From Pseudomonas sp. KU26590 (GTDB lineage Bacteria; Pseudomonadota; Gammaproteobacteria; Pseudomonadales; Pseudomonadaceae), in the NCBI RefSeq assembly GCF_026153515.1, contig NZ_CP110644.1, forward strand, positions 4,493,501 to 4,557,500: DNA of 64,000 nt, read 5' to 3'. The first letter of the stretch is position 1. Each line of letters starts with the position of its first letter. Position numbers and translations under genes: made by a program. Under the pieces are notes generated by a model, which worked only from the letters and a program-made list of their open reading frames with translations, had not been told where the DNA came from and made no database searches. This document shows, piece by piece, positions 1 to 8,502 of the stretch.

Positions 1-1462
1 AGACAGCTATCTGGTCAAAGGGCTGACCGCTGCATCGGGCAGCCCGGCGTTTGCCGAACTGGTCGCTCACCGTGATGCATTCACCATCGAGCGGCTGCGT
101 GCGGCCGGCGCGATCTGTCTGGGCAAGACCAACATGCCGCCGATGGCCAACGGCGGCATGCAGCGCGGCGTGTATGGCCGCGCCGAAAGCCCCTACAACG
201 CGGACTTCCTGACGGCACCGTTTGCTTCGGGATCGTCCAACGGCGCCGGCACTGCAACGGCAGCGAGCTTCGCGGCGTTCGGGCTCGCTGAAGAGACCTG
301 GTCGAGCGGCCGTGGCCCTGCGTCGAACAACGGCCTTTGCGCCTATACGCCATCGCGCGGGGTGATTTCGGTGCGCGGCAACTGGCCGCTGACGCCGACC
401 ATGGACGTGGTCGTGCCCTTCGCCCGGACCATGGCCGACCTGCTTGAAGTGCTGGACGTGGTGGTCGCCGAAGACCCCGACACACGCGGCGACCTGTGGC
501 GCTTGCAGCCGTGGGTGCCCATTCCCGCCGTCGACTCGGTACGCCCGGCGTCCTACGCCGAGCTCGCCGCCAGCCCGCAGGCCTTGGCGGGCAAACGCTT
601 CGGCGTGCCGCGCATGTACATCAATGCCGACCCGCAAGCCGGTACGTCGGAAGCACCGGGCATTGGCGGCCCTACCGGCCAGCGCATCATTACCCGCGCG
701 TCGGTGATCGACCTGTGGGAACAGGCGCGCCAGGCACTCGAAGCCCACGGCGCTGAAGTCATCGAGGTGGATTTCCCGCTGGTCTCCAACTGCGAGGGCG
801 ATCGTCCCGGCGCGCCGACGGTGTATAACCGCGGCATCGTCTCCAAAGAGTTTCTGCACCACGAACTGTGGGACCTCACCGCCTGGGCGTTCGACGATTT
901 TCTCCAGGCCAACGGCGACCCGAAACTGAACCGCCTGGCCGACGTCAACGGCCCGCTGATCTTCCCCCACGACCCCGGCACCCTGCCCAACCGCGAGGGC
1001 GATCTCGCCGCCGGCATGGACGAGTACGTGAAGATGGCCCAGCGCGGCATCACGCCGTGGGACCGGATCGACACATTGGCCGACGGCCTGCGCGGGCTGG
1101 AACATACGCGCCGCATTGACCTCGAAGAGTGGATGCAGAAGCTCGGGCTGGATGCGGTGCTGTTTCCGACCGTCGCCGACGTGGCGCCGGCCGATGCCGA
1201 CGTCAACCCGGCCTCGGCCGACATCGCCTGGAGCAACGGCGTCTGGGTCGCCAACGGCAACCTCGCGATCCGCCACCTCGGCGTGCCCACTGTCACCGTG
1301 CCGATGGGCGTGATGGCCGACATTGGCATGCCCGTGGGCCTGACCTTCGCCGGCCGGGCTTACGACGATTCCGCGCTGCTGCGCTTCGCTTCGGCGTTCG
1401 AATCCATCGGCAGCAAGCGCCTGATCCCACCGCGCACGCCACCGCTGTCTTCTACTCGATAA
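1..1462 (+). CDS. amidase family hydrolase (5' end outside window)
   Basis: Amidase-signature hydrolase, expected to cleave a C-N amide bond; substrate unknown. The reading frame is open from base 2, so the start codon lies upstream and the N-terminal part, including the usual catalytic lysine region, is missing. The visible part begins DSYLVKGLTAASGSPAF and includes the LGKTNMPPMA segment that precedes the signature. The serine-rich signature FASGSSNGAGTATAASF follows, then a TWSSGRGPAS segment in the place of the nucleophile-serine loop. The C-terminal part has the family's typical PTVTVPMG and PVGLTFAGRAYDD strands. It stops at 1462, 70 bases before the glutathione transferase gene, so the two may be co-transcribed. 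The signature is slightly degenerate compared with GatA-type amidases. Confidence 0.85.
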   Translation, partial: DSYLVKGLTAASGSPAFAELVAHRDAFTIERLRAAGAICLGKTNMPPMANGGMQRGVYGRAESPYNADFLTAPFASGSSNGAGTATAASFAAFGLAEETWSSGRGPASNNGLCAYTPSRGVISVRGNWPLTPTMDVVVPFARTMADLLEVLDVVVAEDPDTRGDLWRLQPWVPIPAVDSVRPASYAELAASPQALAGKRFGVPRMYINADPQAGTSEAPGIGGPTGQRIITRASVIDLWEQARQALEAHGAEVIEVDFPLVSNCEGDRPGAPTVYNRGIVSKEFLHHELWDLTAWAFDDFLQANGDPKLNRLADVNGPLIFPHDPGTLPNREGDLAAGMDEYVKMAQRGITPWDRIDTLADGLRGLEHTRRIDLEEWMQKLGLDAVLFPTVADVAPADADVNPASADIAWSNGVWVANGNLAIRHLGVPTVTVPMGVMADIGMPVGLTFAGRAYDDSALLRFASAFESIGSKRLIPPRTPPLSSTR

Positions 1463-1532
1463 ATTGTTAAAGGGTCGGGGCCAATGCGGCTCGATCCTTC
1501 CCGCTAAAACTGACCCTCAGGAGATGTGTTCA

Positions 1533-2372
1533 ATGAGTAAGGCACCCTACGTCCCGCCTACCGTGTGGAAACACGAAGCGCCCTCCGGCGGCCAGTTCGC
1601 CAGCATCAACCGCCCCACGGCCGGGCCGACCCACAAGAAGGTCCTGCCGGTCGGCAAGCACCCGTTGCAGCTGTATTCACTGGCCACGCCCAACGGCGTC
1701 AAGGTGACGATACTGCTGGAAGAGCTGCTTGCCCTCGGCCACAGCGGCGCCGAGTACGACGCCTGGCTGATCCGAATCAATGAAGGGGATCAATTCGGCA
1801 GCGGCTTCGTCGACATCAACCCCAATTCGAAAATCCCTGCGCTGCTGGATCGCAGCGTCGAGCCGGGCATTCGCGTGTTCGAATCCGGCTCGATCCTGCT
1901 GTATCTGGCGGAGAAGTTTGGCGAGTTGCTGCCCAAGGATCTGGCCGGCCGCACCGAAACCCTGAACTGGCTGTTCTGGCAGATGGGCGCTGCGCCATAT
2001 CTGGGCGGCGGCTTCGGGCACTTTTACGTGTACGCGCCGGAGAAGTTCGAATACGCGATCGACCGCTTCACCATGGAAGCCAAGCGTCAGTTGGACGTGT
2101 TGAATCGGCGCCTCAGCGAAAGCGCTTATCTGGCCGGCGACAGCTACACCATCGCCGACATCGCCGTGTGGTCGTGGTACGGGCAAGTGGTGCGCAACAC
2201 CGTGTACGGCGCCGCCGAATTCCTCGCCGCCCACGAATACACCCACGTGCAGCGCTGGGCCGAAACCATTGCACAACGGCCCGCCGTGATTCGCGGCATG
2301 CGGGTCAACCGAACCTGGGGCGATGAAGCCACTCAGGTACCGGAACGGCATGATGCGTCGGATCTGGATTGA
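1533..2372 (+). CDS. yghU: glutathione S-transferase family disulfide-bond oxidoreductase (YghU-like)
   Basis: Predicted cytosolic GST-fold protein of the YghU/YfcG (Nu-class) type, known to reduce disulfide bonds with glutathione. The 279-residue protein is close to the usual YghU length. It has the long N-terminal extension typical of YghU, then the thioredoxin-fold start LQLYSLATPNGVKV at about residue 55, with Thr/Asn at the glutathione site. The NSKIPALLD strand and an ESGSILLYLAEKFG motif follow, and the C-terminal helical domain carries the AGDSYTIADIAVWSW N-cap motif. The start at 1533 is chosen because AGGAG sits 8-12 bases upstream; the frame is open further upstream but lacks family resemblance there. 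It lies behind the amidase gene and ends just before a REP array. Confidence 0.85.
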   Translation: MSKAPYVPPTVWKHEAPSGGQFASINRPTAGPTHKKVLPVGKHPLQLYSLATPNGVKVTILLEELLALGHSGAEYDAWLIRINEGDQFGSGFVDINPNSKIPALLDRSVEPGIRVFESGSILLYLAEKFGELLPKDLAGRTETLNWLFWQMGAAPYLGGGFGHFYVYAPEKFEYAIDRFTMEAKRQLDVLNRRLSESAYLAGDSYTIADIAVWSWYGQVVRNTVYGAAEFLAAHEYTHVQRWAETIAQRPAVIRGMRVNRTWGDEATQVPERHDASDLD

Positions 2373-2387
2373 CGCAAATCCCTGGCC

Positions 2388-2985
2388 GTTAGTGAGGCTA
2401 AAGCCGGTCCCAATGACAGCATGCATTCATCCTGTGGGACCGGCTTCAGCCGGGAAGGCGTCAGTCGCCAAACTGCAAATCTAACGGTGTTCACACCGGC
2501 CTCTTCCCGGCTAAAGCCAGTCCCACTGACAGCACGCATTCCTCCTGTGGGACCGGCTTCAGCCGGGAAGCGTCGATCGTCACGCCGCAAATCTGATGGT
2601 GTTCAAACTGGCCTTTTCCCGGCTAAAGCCGGTCCTACTGACAGCATGCATTCATCCTGTGGGACCGGCTTCAGCCGGGAAGGCGTCAGTCGCCAAACTG
2701 CACATCTGATAGTGTTCAAACTGGCCTCTTCCCGGCTAAAGCCAGTCCTACTGACAGCATGCATTCATCCTGTGGGACCGGCTTCAGCCGGGAAGGCGTC
2801 AGTCGCCACACCGGAAATCCGATGGTGTTCAAACTGGCCTCTTCCCGGCTAAAGCCGGTCCTACTGACAGCATGCATTCATCCTGTGGGACCGGCTTCAG
2901 CCGGGAAGGCGTCAGTCGCCAAACTGCAAATCTGATGGTGTTCAAACTGGCCTCTTCCCGGCTAAAGCCGGTCCTACTAAAACCC
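2388..2985. repeat. REP array I: five tandem REP-pair units, period 112-113 bp
   Basis: Units begin at about 2431, 2543, 2655, 2768 and 2881 (spacing 112, 112, 113, 113). Each holds one REP in GGACCGGCTTCAGCCGGGAAG orientation, a spacer of about 40 bases, an inverted REP (TTCCCGGCTAAAGCC(G/A)GTCC) and a linker containing TGACAGCATGCATTCATCC. The array separates the converging 3' ends of the yghU-like and ydbC-like genes, a usual place for REPs. Short open frames here are REP translations (repeated GPASAGK or RLKPVP) and are not genes. Confidence 0.95.
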
Positions 2986-3001
2986 TGCGGGATCAGGCGC
3001 T

Positions 3002-3859
3002 CTACCCGTCGAGTTCGGCGAGCATCGCTTGCGGAATCACCAGCTCGGCGGCGGTGAGGTTTTCGTGCAGATGCGCCACCGAGGACGTGCCCGGGATCAG
3101 CAGCAGGTTTGGCGCGCGCTGCAGCAGCCACGCCAATGCCACGCACATCGGCGAGGTATCGAGGCGTTTGGCGACGTCCGACAGCGTCTGGGACTGCAAG
3201 GGCGTAAAACCACCCAGCGGGAAGAACGGAACGTAGGCAATGCCCTGTTTGCCAAGTTCGCCGATCAGGTGCTCGTCATCCCGATGCGCCAGGTTGTAGT
3301 GGTTCTGCACGCAGACCACCTCGGCAATGCTCTGCGCCTCGGCGACCTGTTTCGCACTGACGTTGCTCAGGCCCAGCCGCTGAATCAAACCCTGGCGCTG
3401 CAACTCGGCCAGCGCACTGAACTGCTCGGCTATCGACGCCTCGTCCGGCGAATGCCCGGTGCCCCACGCCCTGAAGTTCACCACGTGCAACGCTTCCAGG
3501 CCGAGATTGCGCAGGTTGTCATGCACCGCGCTCACCAACTCCGCCGGGCTGTTGGCGGCATTCCATGAAGCGTCGGTGCCTCGCGACGCGCCAACCTTGG
3601 TGACGATCAGCAGCTCATCGGCATACGGATGCAGGGCTTCGCGGATCAGTCGATTGGTGACATGGGGGCCATAGAAGTCAGCGGTGTCGATGTGGTTGAC
3701 CCCGGCCGCCAGCGCTTCACGCAACACGGCGATTGCGGCAGCGTGGTCTTTCGGCGGTCCGTAGACCCCCGGTCCGGCCAATTGCATGGCACCGTAGCCC
3801 ATGCGGTTGACAGTACGGCCGCCGAATGAAAAGTGTCCTGCTTTTCTGGCCTGGCTCAT
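3002..3859 (-). CDS. ydbC: aldo/keto reductase, YdbC (pyridoxal reductase) type
   Basis: NADPH-dependent aldo/keto reductase closely resembling E. coli YdbC (PdxI), which reduces pyridoxal to pyridoxine. The 285 residues start with VNRMGYGAMQLAGPGVYGPP and contain HIDTADFYGPHVTN (catalytic Asp and Tyr), the catalytic Lys in IVTKVGA, and the cofactor-site QNHYNLAHR and IPGTSSVAHLHEN. The position that is His in most family members (LLHRPD-type strand) reads VVNFR here, an Asn replacement that I recall as shared with YdbC. GAGG lies 7 bases before the ATG. The gene is divergent from the LysR gene at 3960, a common arrangement in which the regulator controls the reductase. Confidence 0.88.
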   Translation of the reverse strand: MSQARKAGHFSFGGRTVNRMGYGAMQLAGPGVYGPPKDHAAAIAVLREALAAGVNHIDTADFYGPHVTNRLIREALHPYADELLIVTKVGASRGTDASWNAANSPAELVSAVHDNLRNLGLEALHVVNFRAWGTGHSPDEASIAEQFSALAELQRQGLIQRLGLSNVSAKQVAEAQSIAEVVCVQNHYNLAHRDDEHLIGELGKQGIAYVPFFPLGGFTPLQSQTLSDVAKRLDTSPMCVALAWLLQRAPNLLLIPGTSSVAHLHENLTAAELVIPQAMLAELDG

Positions 3860-3959
3860 GGGTTACGCCTCGTGATCAAGAATGTGAGACGACTATAGGC
3901 GTTGACCGATGCGCTGATAATCAGGTGCAATCGGCACGGGTTGTACGAGCGAGCGGACA

Positions 3960-4859
3960 ATGGCGACAGACATTCAGGATTTGCTGGCCTTCGTGGCCGT
4001 GGTCGACGCAGGCGGGTTTCGTGAGGGCGCACGGTTGAGCGGCAAGTCGGCGTCCAGCCTCAGCGACGCCGTCAGGCGCATGGAGTCGCGCCTGGGCGTG
4101 CGCTTGCTCAACCGCACCACGCGCAGCGTGGTGCCGACGGAAGCCGGTGCGCGGCTGATGGAGCGGATTGTCCCGGCGCTTGGGGAAGTCGAATCGGCGC
4201 TGGACGTCGTCAATGATTTCCGCGACCGCCCTTCGGGCACGCTAAAGCTCAACGTACCGGTCAGCGCCGCGCGGTTGATATTGCCAGGGATCATCACCCC
4301 ATTCCTGCAAGCGCACCCGGACATCCGCATGGAAGTGGTCACTGAGGAAAGCTTCGTCGACATGCTCGCTGCCGGCTGCGACGCGGGCATCCGCTACGAC
4401 GACCGCCTGGAGCAGGACATGATCGCCGTGCCCATCGGCCCGCGCGTTCAGCGTTTCGCGACCGCTGCATCGCCAGCGTACCTCGACGCCCGGGGCCGGC
4501 CCGAGCATCCACGGGACCTGCTCAACCACAGTTGCCTGCGCGGCAAATTCCCCAGCGGCTCCGTGCCGCTTTGGGAATACGAGCGCGACGGCGAAGTGGT
4601 TCGTGTCGACCCGTCGGGCCCTTTGACTGTGCGGATTGGCGGCGCAGTCGACCTCTCCGTGCAAACCGCCATCGACGGCCTGGGCATCGTCACGTTGTTC
4701 GAAGACTGGTTGCGCCCCCATCTGGACAGCGGCTTGCTTGAGCCGGTGCTCGAACCCTGGTGGCCAGGTTTCAGCGGTCCGTTTCTGTATTACCCGGGGC
4801 GGCGCTATGTGCCATCACCGTTGAGAGCCTTCCTGGACTTCATCCAGCGGCAGGCGTAA
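3960..4859 (+). CDS. LysR family transcriptional regulator
   Basis: DNA-binding regulator of 299 residues. The winged helix-turn-helix lies at residues 5-64 (LLAFVAVVDAGGFREGARLSG..ASSLSDAVRRMESRLGVRLLNRTTRSV), followed by the linker helix and a periplasmic-binding-like effector domain (about 90-295) starting TLKLNVPVSAARLILPGI. It is transcribed away from the ydbC-like reductase with 100 bases between the start codons, so it probably controls that gene. The effector is unknown. It belongs to the group that autoregulates from such divergent intergenic regions. Family assignment is certain, target inferred. Confidence 0.9.
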   Translation: MATDIQDLLAFVAVVDAGGFREGARLSGKSASSLSDAVRRMESRLGVRLLNRTTRSVVPTEAGARLMERIVPALGEVESALDVVNDFRDRPSGTLKLNVPVSAARLILPGIITPFLQAHPDIRMEVVTEESFVDMLAAGCDAGIRYDDRLEQDMIAVPIGPRVQRFATAASPAYLDARGRPEHPRDLLNHSCLRGKFPSGSVPLWEYERDGEVVRVDPSGPLTVRIGGAVDLSVQTAIDGLGIVTLFEDWLRPHLDSGLLEPVLEPWWPGFSGPFLYYPGRRYVPSPLRAFLDFIQRQA

Positions 4860-4969
4860 CGCTGATTGATGCCAAGGCGTCATCGTGTCTTTTAAATAAA
4901 TAAGCTGCCGGCGCAAGTTCATGGCGAACAACACGACTTGGTATTCCCGGTCAATAATCAGGCAAAAAA

Positions 4970-4995
4970 AAACGCTGCATTCAAATGCAGCGTTT
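4970..4995. terminator. bidirectional rho-independent terminator
   Basis: An 11-bp perfect stem (AAACGCTGCAT/ATGCAGCGTTT) with a TCAA loop, with an A-run on the left and T-rich bases on the right. It lies between the converging LysR gene (4859) and DUF2790 gene (5038) and can serve both. Confidence 0.9.
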
Positions 4996-5037
4996 CTTTT
5001 ATAGCGTTTGTAGTTGAAGCCGCCAGGGCACTGGCGA

Positions 5038-5310
5038 TCAACCATTTTGACGACCGTAGCCCATGATGGTGTAGTCAAGGCTGTGGGTCACGCCAGCGTG
5101 GTCAACATAAACCATGGTGGATTGCACGGGGCCATCAACTTTCTGTGGGTCCTGAGCGTTCTTGATGCTGATCACTTTAGCGACGTCGATCCCTTTGTGA
5201 AGGTTGTATTGTTCAACCTGGGTCAGTGGCTTTTGCTGGGTGGCTGGGAGTTCGCCGGCAGCAGCAAACACACTCACGAGGGACAGAGCAGCGAAGGCTA
5301 ATACTTTCAT
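5038..5310 (-). CDS. DUF2790 family small secreted protein (copy 1)
   Basis: A 90-residue protein with a cleavable signal peptide (MKVLAFAALSLVSVFAAAG) and a DUF2790-type mature part containing YNLHKGIDVAKVISI and STMVYVDHAGVTHSLDYTIMGYG. Function is not established; the family is Pseudomonas-centred and periplasmic or secreted. The ATG at 5310 is chosen because GGAG sits 8 bases upstream. A longer frame to 5349 has no ribosome site and would spoil the signal peptide. The gene ends at the shared terminator. A divergent paralogue lies at 45560-45823, sharing the HxxDxAK(V/A)(I/L)S core. Confidence 0.8.
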   Translation of the reverse strand: MKVLAFAALSLVSVFAAAGELPATQQKPLTQVEQYNLHKGIDVAKVISIKNAQDPQKVDGPVQSTMVYVDHAGVTHSLDYTIMGYGRQNG

Positions 5311-5835
5311 GGTCATTCTCCAGAAGTTCATTAAGTAGTCATTAAGCAAAGCGCGTGTCGTTTGCTTCTGGGGCCATTCTGTTCGTGATCGACGCAGATG
5401 ATAAATACTTAAAATTGATAAGACCCATCACTGTCATTGATGCGCGATTTTATTACATCAACTTCGGTAATAGACCTTTGCGCTTCCTGTTAATCCACAA
5501 CTTTGTGCGCGCCTGATGAGCGCTGCGCAAATACTCTTTTCAGAGCGGCAGATCCGGGGGCTGCACTTTCCCGGATCGCGTCATGTTGTCGCGGGTCTTT
5601 TAATGTCCCTCGGGAAATATTTTCCGCGCAATCAGACATTTCCATTGATGAACGTACTACCATTCGTCCCGCTGACTCGTCCCGACCCCAAGATGTCGAG
5701 CAGATCCCCTATAAAGCAAAGCGCTGGCCACTGGCACGGCGCTATTTTTTTAAAACAAACCGAAGCCTTGATGCCGCCTCACAAGCTTGCTCGTGGCGCA
5801 GTGCGTCAACCGTGATGACCGTCTGAGGTTGTGTG
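5311..5835. other. divergent intergenic region, AT-rich, no supported gene
   Basis: About 520 bases between the DUF2790 start and the molybdenum hydroxylase operon. It is visibly richer in A/T than its surroundings, for example around 5395-5480, and must hold promoters for both sides. Overlapping open frames of about 100 codons in two phases (5503-5826) have no ribosome site or recognisable protein features. No convincing operator was found. Confidence 0.6.
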
Positions 5836-6288
5836 ATGCAGAAATTGATGATTAACGGCCAGGAGCACGACCTGGATGTCGCCGACGACATGCCATTGTT
5901 GTGGGTCTTGCGCGATGTGATGGGCCTGACCGGCACCAAGTATGGCTGCGGCATTGCCCAGTGCGGCGTGTGCACCGTGCACCTGGACGGCCAGGCCGTG
6001 CGTTCATGCGTGCTGCCGGTCAGCGCCGTGGCGGGCCGCAAGGTCACGACCATTGAAGCGGTCGGTGAGCAGGCCGTGGGTCAGGCGGTGCAGAAAGCCT
6101 GGCTGGACCATGAAGTCGTGCAATGCGGCTACTGCCAGTCGGGGCAGATCATGTCCGCCGTCGCGCTGCTGCAGGAACACCCCAAAGCCAACGACGAACA
6201 GATCGTCAACGCTATGTCGGGCAACCTCTGCCGCTGCGCCACCTACACCCGCATTCGCGCCGCCATCAAAAGCGTCAGCCAGGCCTGA
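5836..6288 (+). CDS. (2Fe-2S)-binding subunit of a molybdenum hydroxylase (IorA-like)
   Basis: Small electron-transfer subunit of a xanthine-dehydrogenase-family enzyme. Residues 1-75 form a plant-type ferredoxin domain with the cysteine set CGIAQCGVC...C. Residues 80-150 form the second [2Fe-2S] domain with CGYCQSGQ and NLCRCATY. At about 150 residues it matches the isoquinoline 1-oxidoreductase alpha subunit. ATG at 5836 is used; an in-frame GTG at 5833 is equally possible. It is followed 11 bases later by the molybdopterin subunit and then the cytochrome, forming one operon. Electrons would pass from the Mo centre through the two clusters to the cytochrome. Confidence 0.9.
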   Translation: MQKLMINGQEHDLDVADDMPLLWVLRDVMGLTGTKYGCGIAQCGVCTVHLDGQAVRSCVLPVSAVAGRKVTTIEAVGEQAVGQAVQKAWLDHEVVQCGYCQSGQIMSAVALLQEHPKANDEQIVNAMSGNLCRCATYTRIRAAIKSVSQA

Positions 6289-6299
6289 AGGAAGTCATC

Positions 6300-8492
6300 A
6301 TGTCCGAATCACAAACACCTGCCGCGATGCTCTCGCGTCGCGGGCTGCTCAAAGGCAGTGCGCTGCTGGGCGGCCTGGTCATCGGCACCTACCTGCCGGC
6401 GACGATTACCCGCAGCTTCGCTGCCGATGTGGTCCAGGGCGCCAGCCTCGGTGACAACGCCGAGCAAGGCTATGGCGCTTTCGTGCGCATTGATCAAAGC
6501 GGCGCCGTCACGCTGATTTCGCCGAAGATCGAAATGGGCCAGGGCGTGCAGACCGGCATCGCCATGATGGTCGCCGAAGAGCTCGAAGTGCCGTTGAGCC
6601 AGATCACCATCACCGAGGCGCCGCCCAATGCAGCGCTGTACACCGACGCGCTGCTGAGCTTCCAGGCCACCGGCGGCTCGACCTCGACCCGCTACAGCTG
6701 GGAGCCCCTGCGTAAAGCCGGCGCCGGTGCGCGCATCGTGCTGATCCAGGCCGCAGCCATGCGCTGGAAAGTGGCGCCGAGCCAGTGCCACGCCGAAAAC
6801 GGCCGGGTCATCGGCCCGAACGGTCAAAGTGCCGGTTACGGCGAGCTGGTCGACGCCGCCGCGAAATTACCGCTGCCGACCGACATCCCGCTCAAAGCCG
6901 TCAGCGAATTCAAGCTGCTGGGCAAACCGGTCCAGCGACTGGACACCCCGAACAAGATTAACGGCACGGCGAAGTTCACCATCGACCTGCAAGTGCCGGG
7001 GATGCTGATTGCCTCCACCCTCACCTGCCCGGTCCACGGCGGCAAGCTGCGCGGCGTGATGAACGAAGACGCTGCGCGCAAGATCCCCGGCGTGCGCGAT
7101 ATCGTGCGCCTGGACAACGCCGTCGCAGTGACCGCGAGCAATTTCTGGTCGTGCCAGCAAGCGCTCAAGGCGCTGGACATCGACTGGGACCTCGGCCCCC
7201 ATGCGGGTCTGGACTCAGCCCAGCTGGACAAATCGCTGTTCGACGCCAGCGCTGGCGACGGTGTGTTTGCGCACCAGTCCGGTGACATCGCCGGCGCGCT
7301 GAAAAACGCTTCCAGCCGCTTCGAAGCCATCTACGAACAACCCTTCCTGTCCCACTCCCCGCTGGAGCCGATGACCTGCGTCGCCCACGTGCGTGCTGAC
7401 GCCTGCGAGTTGTGGGTGGGCTGCCAGGCGCCGGGAATGGCCCAGGCGGGCGCTGCCAAAGTCTGCGGCATGCCGGTGGAAAAGGTGGTGATCCACAACC
7501 AGTTGATTGGCGGCGGTTTCGGCCGTCGTCTGGAGTCCGACTTCATCTTCCAGGCCGTGGACATCGCGCGCCAGCTGAGCTATCCGATCAAGCTGATCTG
7601 GAGCCGTGAAGAGGACATGACCCACGACCGCTATCGTCCGCACTACGTCGACCGCCTCAATGCAGCTTTGGACAAAGACCTGCGTCCGGTGGGCTGGGAG
7701 CATCGCATCGCCGGTGCCTCGGTGGTCGCGGCCTACATCGGCGCATTGCCGGCTGACGGCGTCGATGGCGATGCAGTCGAAGTGGCTAAGGACCCGATCT
7801 ACACCCTGCCCAACCTGCAGGTGCGCTACATCCGTCACGACCCGGAAGTGATTCCGGTTTCGTGGTGGCGTGGCGTCGGACCGCTGCGCAGCACTTATGC
7901 CATCGAGTGCTTCATCGACGAACTGGCGCATAACGCCAAGGTCGATCCGGTGAAATACCGCCTGGCACTGATGCAGTCGCAACCCCGCGCCCAGGCAGTG
8001 CTGACCAAGGCCGCGCAACTGGTGGAGTGGGACAAGCCGCTGCCTGTCGGTTCAGGCCGTGGCGTGGCAGTGACGGCGGTGTTCGGCAGTTTTGTCGCGA
8101 CCATCGTCGAGCTGGAGAAGCAAGGCGAGAAAGGCCTGCGCATCACACGGCTGGTAACGGTCATCGACTGCGGCTTTGCCACCAACCCAACGTCCGTGGC
8201 GTCGCAGATGGAAGGCGGCACGCTGTTCGGTCTGTCCGCCGCGCTGTTCAACGAGATCCTGATCGAGAAGGGCCAGGTGCAGCAGACCAACTTCCACGAG
8301 TACCGGCAGATCCGCATGAGCGACGCGCCACCGGTGGAAGTGCACATCGTCGACAGCGTGGAGACCCCTGGCGGTGTCGGTGAAACCGGTGCCGTGCCCG
8401 CTGCGGCCGCGCTGGTCAACGCCGTGTACGCCGCGACCGGTGTGCGCGAGCGTCGTTTGCCGTTGAGCCGCTTTGGCTATTTCACTGTTTGA
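6300..8492 (+). CDS. molybdopterin-binding subunit of aldehyde/N-heterocycle dehydrogenase (IorB-like), Tat-exported
   Basis: Catalytic subunit of 730 residues, the length of IorB-type enzymes that hydroxylate N-heterocycles or oxidise aldehydes. A Tat signal is visible at the N-terminus (LSRRGLLKGSALLGGLVIGTYLP), so the complex works in the periplasm. Further motifs are IEMGQGVQTGIAMMVAEEL, the molybdopterin-binding GGGFGRRLESD, and the C-terminal GVGETG loop holding the expected catalytic glutamate. The frame is open upstream, but the start at 6300 has AAGGAAG in front and directly produces the Tat signal. It sits between the 2Fe-2S and cytochrome genes. The substrate cannot be told from sequence. 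Confidence 0.88.
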   Translation: MSESQTPAAMLSRRGLLKGSALLGGLVIGTYLPATITRSFAADVVQGASLGDNAEQGYGAFVRIDQSGAVTLISPKIEMGQGVQTGIAMMVAEELEVPLSQITITEAPPNAALYTDALLSFQATGGSTSTRYSWEPLRKAGAGARIVLIQAAAMRWKVAPSQCHAENGRVIGPNGQSAGYGELVDAAAKLPLPTDIPLKAVSEFKLLGKPVQRLDTPNKINGTAKFTIDLQVPGMLIASTLTCPVHGGKLRGVMNEDAARKIPGVRDIVRLDNAVAVTASNFWSCQQALKALDIDWDLGPHAGLDSAQLDKSLFDASAGDGVFAHQSGDIAGALKNASSRFEAIYEQPFLSHSPLEPMTCVAHVRADACELWVGCQAPGMAQAGAAKVCGMPVEKVVIHNQLIGGGFGRRLESDFIFQAVDIARQLSYPIKLIWSREEDMTHDRYRPHYVDRLNAALDKDLRPVGWEHRIAGASVVAAYIGALPADGVDGDAVEVAKDPIYTLPNLQVRYIRHDPEVIPVSWWRGVGPLRSTYAIECFIDELAHNAKVDPVKYRLALMQSQPRAQAVLTKAAQLVEWDKPLPVGSGRGVAVTAVFGSFVATIVELEKQGEKGLRITRLVTVIDCGFATNPTSVASQMEGGTLFGLSAALFNEILIEKGQVQQTNFHEYRQIRMSDAPPVEVHIVDSVETPGGVGETGAVPAAAALVNAVYAATGVRERRLPLSRFGYFTV

Positions 8493-8502
8493 GGAGCGCG
8501 TC

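Noticed and set aside
2421..2852. Open frames of 80-145 codons in the REP arrays (also 14585-15166, 22742-23526)
   Set aside because: They are translations of REP units, with repeated GPASAGK and SSRLKPVP words and no ribosome sites. They exist in several frames at once because REPs lack stops.
2400..3000. REP arrays I-IV as CRISPR arrays
   Set aside because: The units are inverted REP pairs with homogeneous spacers; CRISPR arrays have unique spacers and no such palindromic pairs, and no cas genes are present.
5732..5748. Sigma-54-like TGGCAC-N5-TATTT before the Mo-hydroxylase operon
   Set aside because: The essential -12 GC is missing (TT instead), so the spacing rule GG-N10-GC fails.
5503..5826. 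Two overlapping open frames of about 100 codons upstream of the Mo-hydroxylase
   Set aside because: No ribosome site, no protein features, base use unlike neighbouring genes, and they occupy an obvious promoter region.
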